This document shows, one piece after another, positions 5,206-5,458 of a stretch of DNA of 5,458 nt. Origin of the DNA: Chloroflexota bacterium (GTDB taxonomy: Bacteria > Chloroflexota > Dehalococcoidia > Lucifugimonadales > JADFKI01); contig JADFKI010000244.1 of NCBI GenBank assembly GCA_022565015.1, forward strand, positions 1 to 5,458, given 5' to 3'. How positions within the stretch are numbered: the first letter of the stretch is position 1; the number at the start of each line of letters is the position of its first letter. The translations under genes and the position numbers were made by a program. The notes beneath the pieces were generated by a model, which ran no database searches, was not told the DNA's origin, and saw only the letters and a list, made by a program, of their open reading frames with translations.

Positions 5206-5458
5206 TCAGACCATAATCTCGCGAAAAGTCTCGCCGATCACCCCCGGCGCCGACACGATGGCTACCCCTGCGGCGGCCAGGGCCTTCTCCTTCTCCTCGG
5301 CGCGGGCTGCGGTGCCGGTGATGATCGCTCCCGCATGACCCATCCTCTTGCCGGGAGGCGCGCTACGTCCGGCAATGAATGCGGCCATTGGCTTCTTGAA
5401 GTCGCTCTTGATGTATTCGGCAGCCTCCTGCTCCCTGGTGCCCCCTATCTCGCCGATC
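5206..5458 (-). CDS. sucD: Succinyl-CoA synthetase (ADP/GDP-forming) alpha subunit, C-terminal 83 codons
   Basis: Partial gene entering from the right edge and ending at TGA 5208-5206. It reads IGEIGGTREQEAAEYIKSDF, then KKPMAAFIAGRSAPPGKRMG, then HAGAIITGTAARAEEKEKAL and ends GETFREIMV. GEIGG..EEAAEYI, AFIAGRxAPPGKRMGHAGAI and the closing IGET are hallmarks of the alpha subunit of succinyl-CoA ligase. The enzyme interconverts succinyl-CoA and succinate with nucleoside triphosphate synthesis in the TCA cycle, together with a beta subunit (SucC). The His in RMGHAGAI is the phosphorylated active-site histidine (His246 in the E. coli protein). The end lines up with the family without indels. The start and CoA-binding domain lie outside the window. 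The closely related malate-CoA ligase alpha subunit cannot be excluded from this part alone. It is convergent with the pentapeptide-repeat gene. Confidence 0.93.
   Translation of the reverse strand, partial: IGEIGGTREQEAAEYIKSDFKKPMAAFIAGRSAPPGKRMGHAGAIITGTAARAEEKEKALAAAGVAIVSAPGVIGETFREIMV

Overview
The window looks like chromosomal DNA of an uncultured bacterium, most plausibly a member of the Chloroflexota (Dehalococcoidia-like). This is an inference from three things: a secreted protein with a long Thr/Pro-rich (PTATxTP-type) stalk, a thioredoxin reductase / thioredoxin-like / Crp-Fnr gene order, and moderately high GC. No rRNA, tRNA, CRISPR array or insertion sequence was seen.

Left part (1-1702), all on the minus strand. 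Transcription would run leftward through a 5'-truncated thioredoxin reductase remnant (1373-1702), a small CxxC thioredoxin-fold protein (1107-1373), a Crp/Fnr-family regulator (360-1103), a DUF433 antitoxin gene carrying a one-base frameshift (67-290) and the first 23 codons of a DUF5615 PIN-like toxin (1-70, cut by the window edge). The first three are packed like an operon: a TGATG overlap, then a 3-base gap, with the ribosome binding sites inside the preceding genes. The reductase has lost about its first 200 residues, including the dinucleotide-binding motifs and the redox-active CxxC.

Middle (1703-3336). About 340 bases (1703-2042) hold no gene I recognise, although several open frames cross them. 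A plus-strand cluster follows: a possible 22-codon leader ORF (2043-2111), a 130-residue two-helix membrane protein (2104-2496) and a 242-residue four-helix membrane protein (2546-3274). The two membrane proteins are built from one repeated two-helix unit, present once in the first and twice in the second. The cluster ends in a strong GC-rich hairpin (3298-3329).

Right part (3337-5458). A plus-strand gene encodes an exported, probably lipid-anchored pentapeptide-repeat protein: signal peptide, about 165-residue Thr/Pro-rich stalk, about 320-residue pentapeptide beta-helix, and cysteine pairs at both ends of the helix. Convergent to it, the window ends in the 3' end of a succinyl-CoA synthetase alpha-subunit gene (sucD type) that contains the phosphohistidine motif.

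Most interesting: the duplicated two-helix membrane family with its leader ORF, the broken antitoxin next to an apparently intact toxin start, and the truncated reductase at the head of a redox/Crp operon. I see no convincing evidence of an entirely new multi-gene system.
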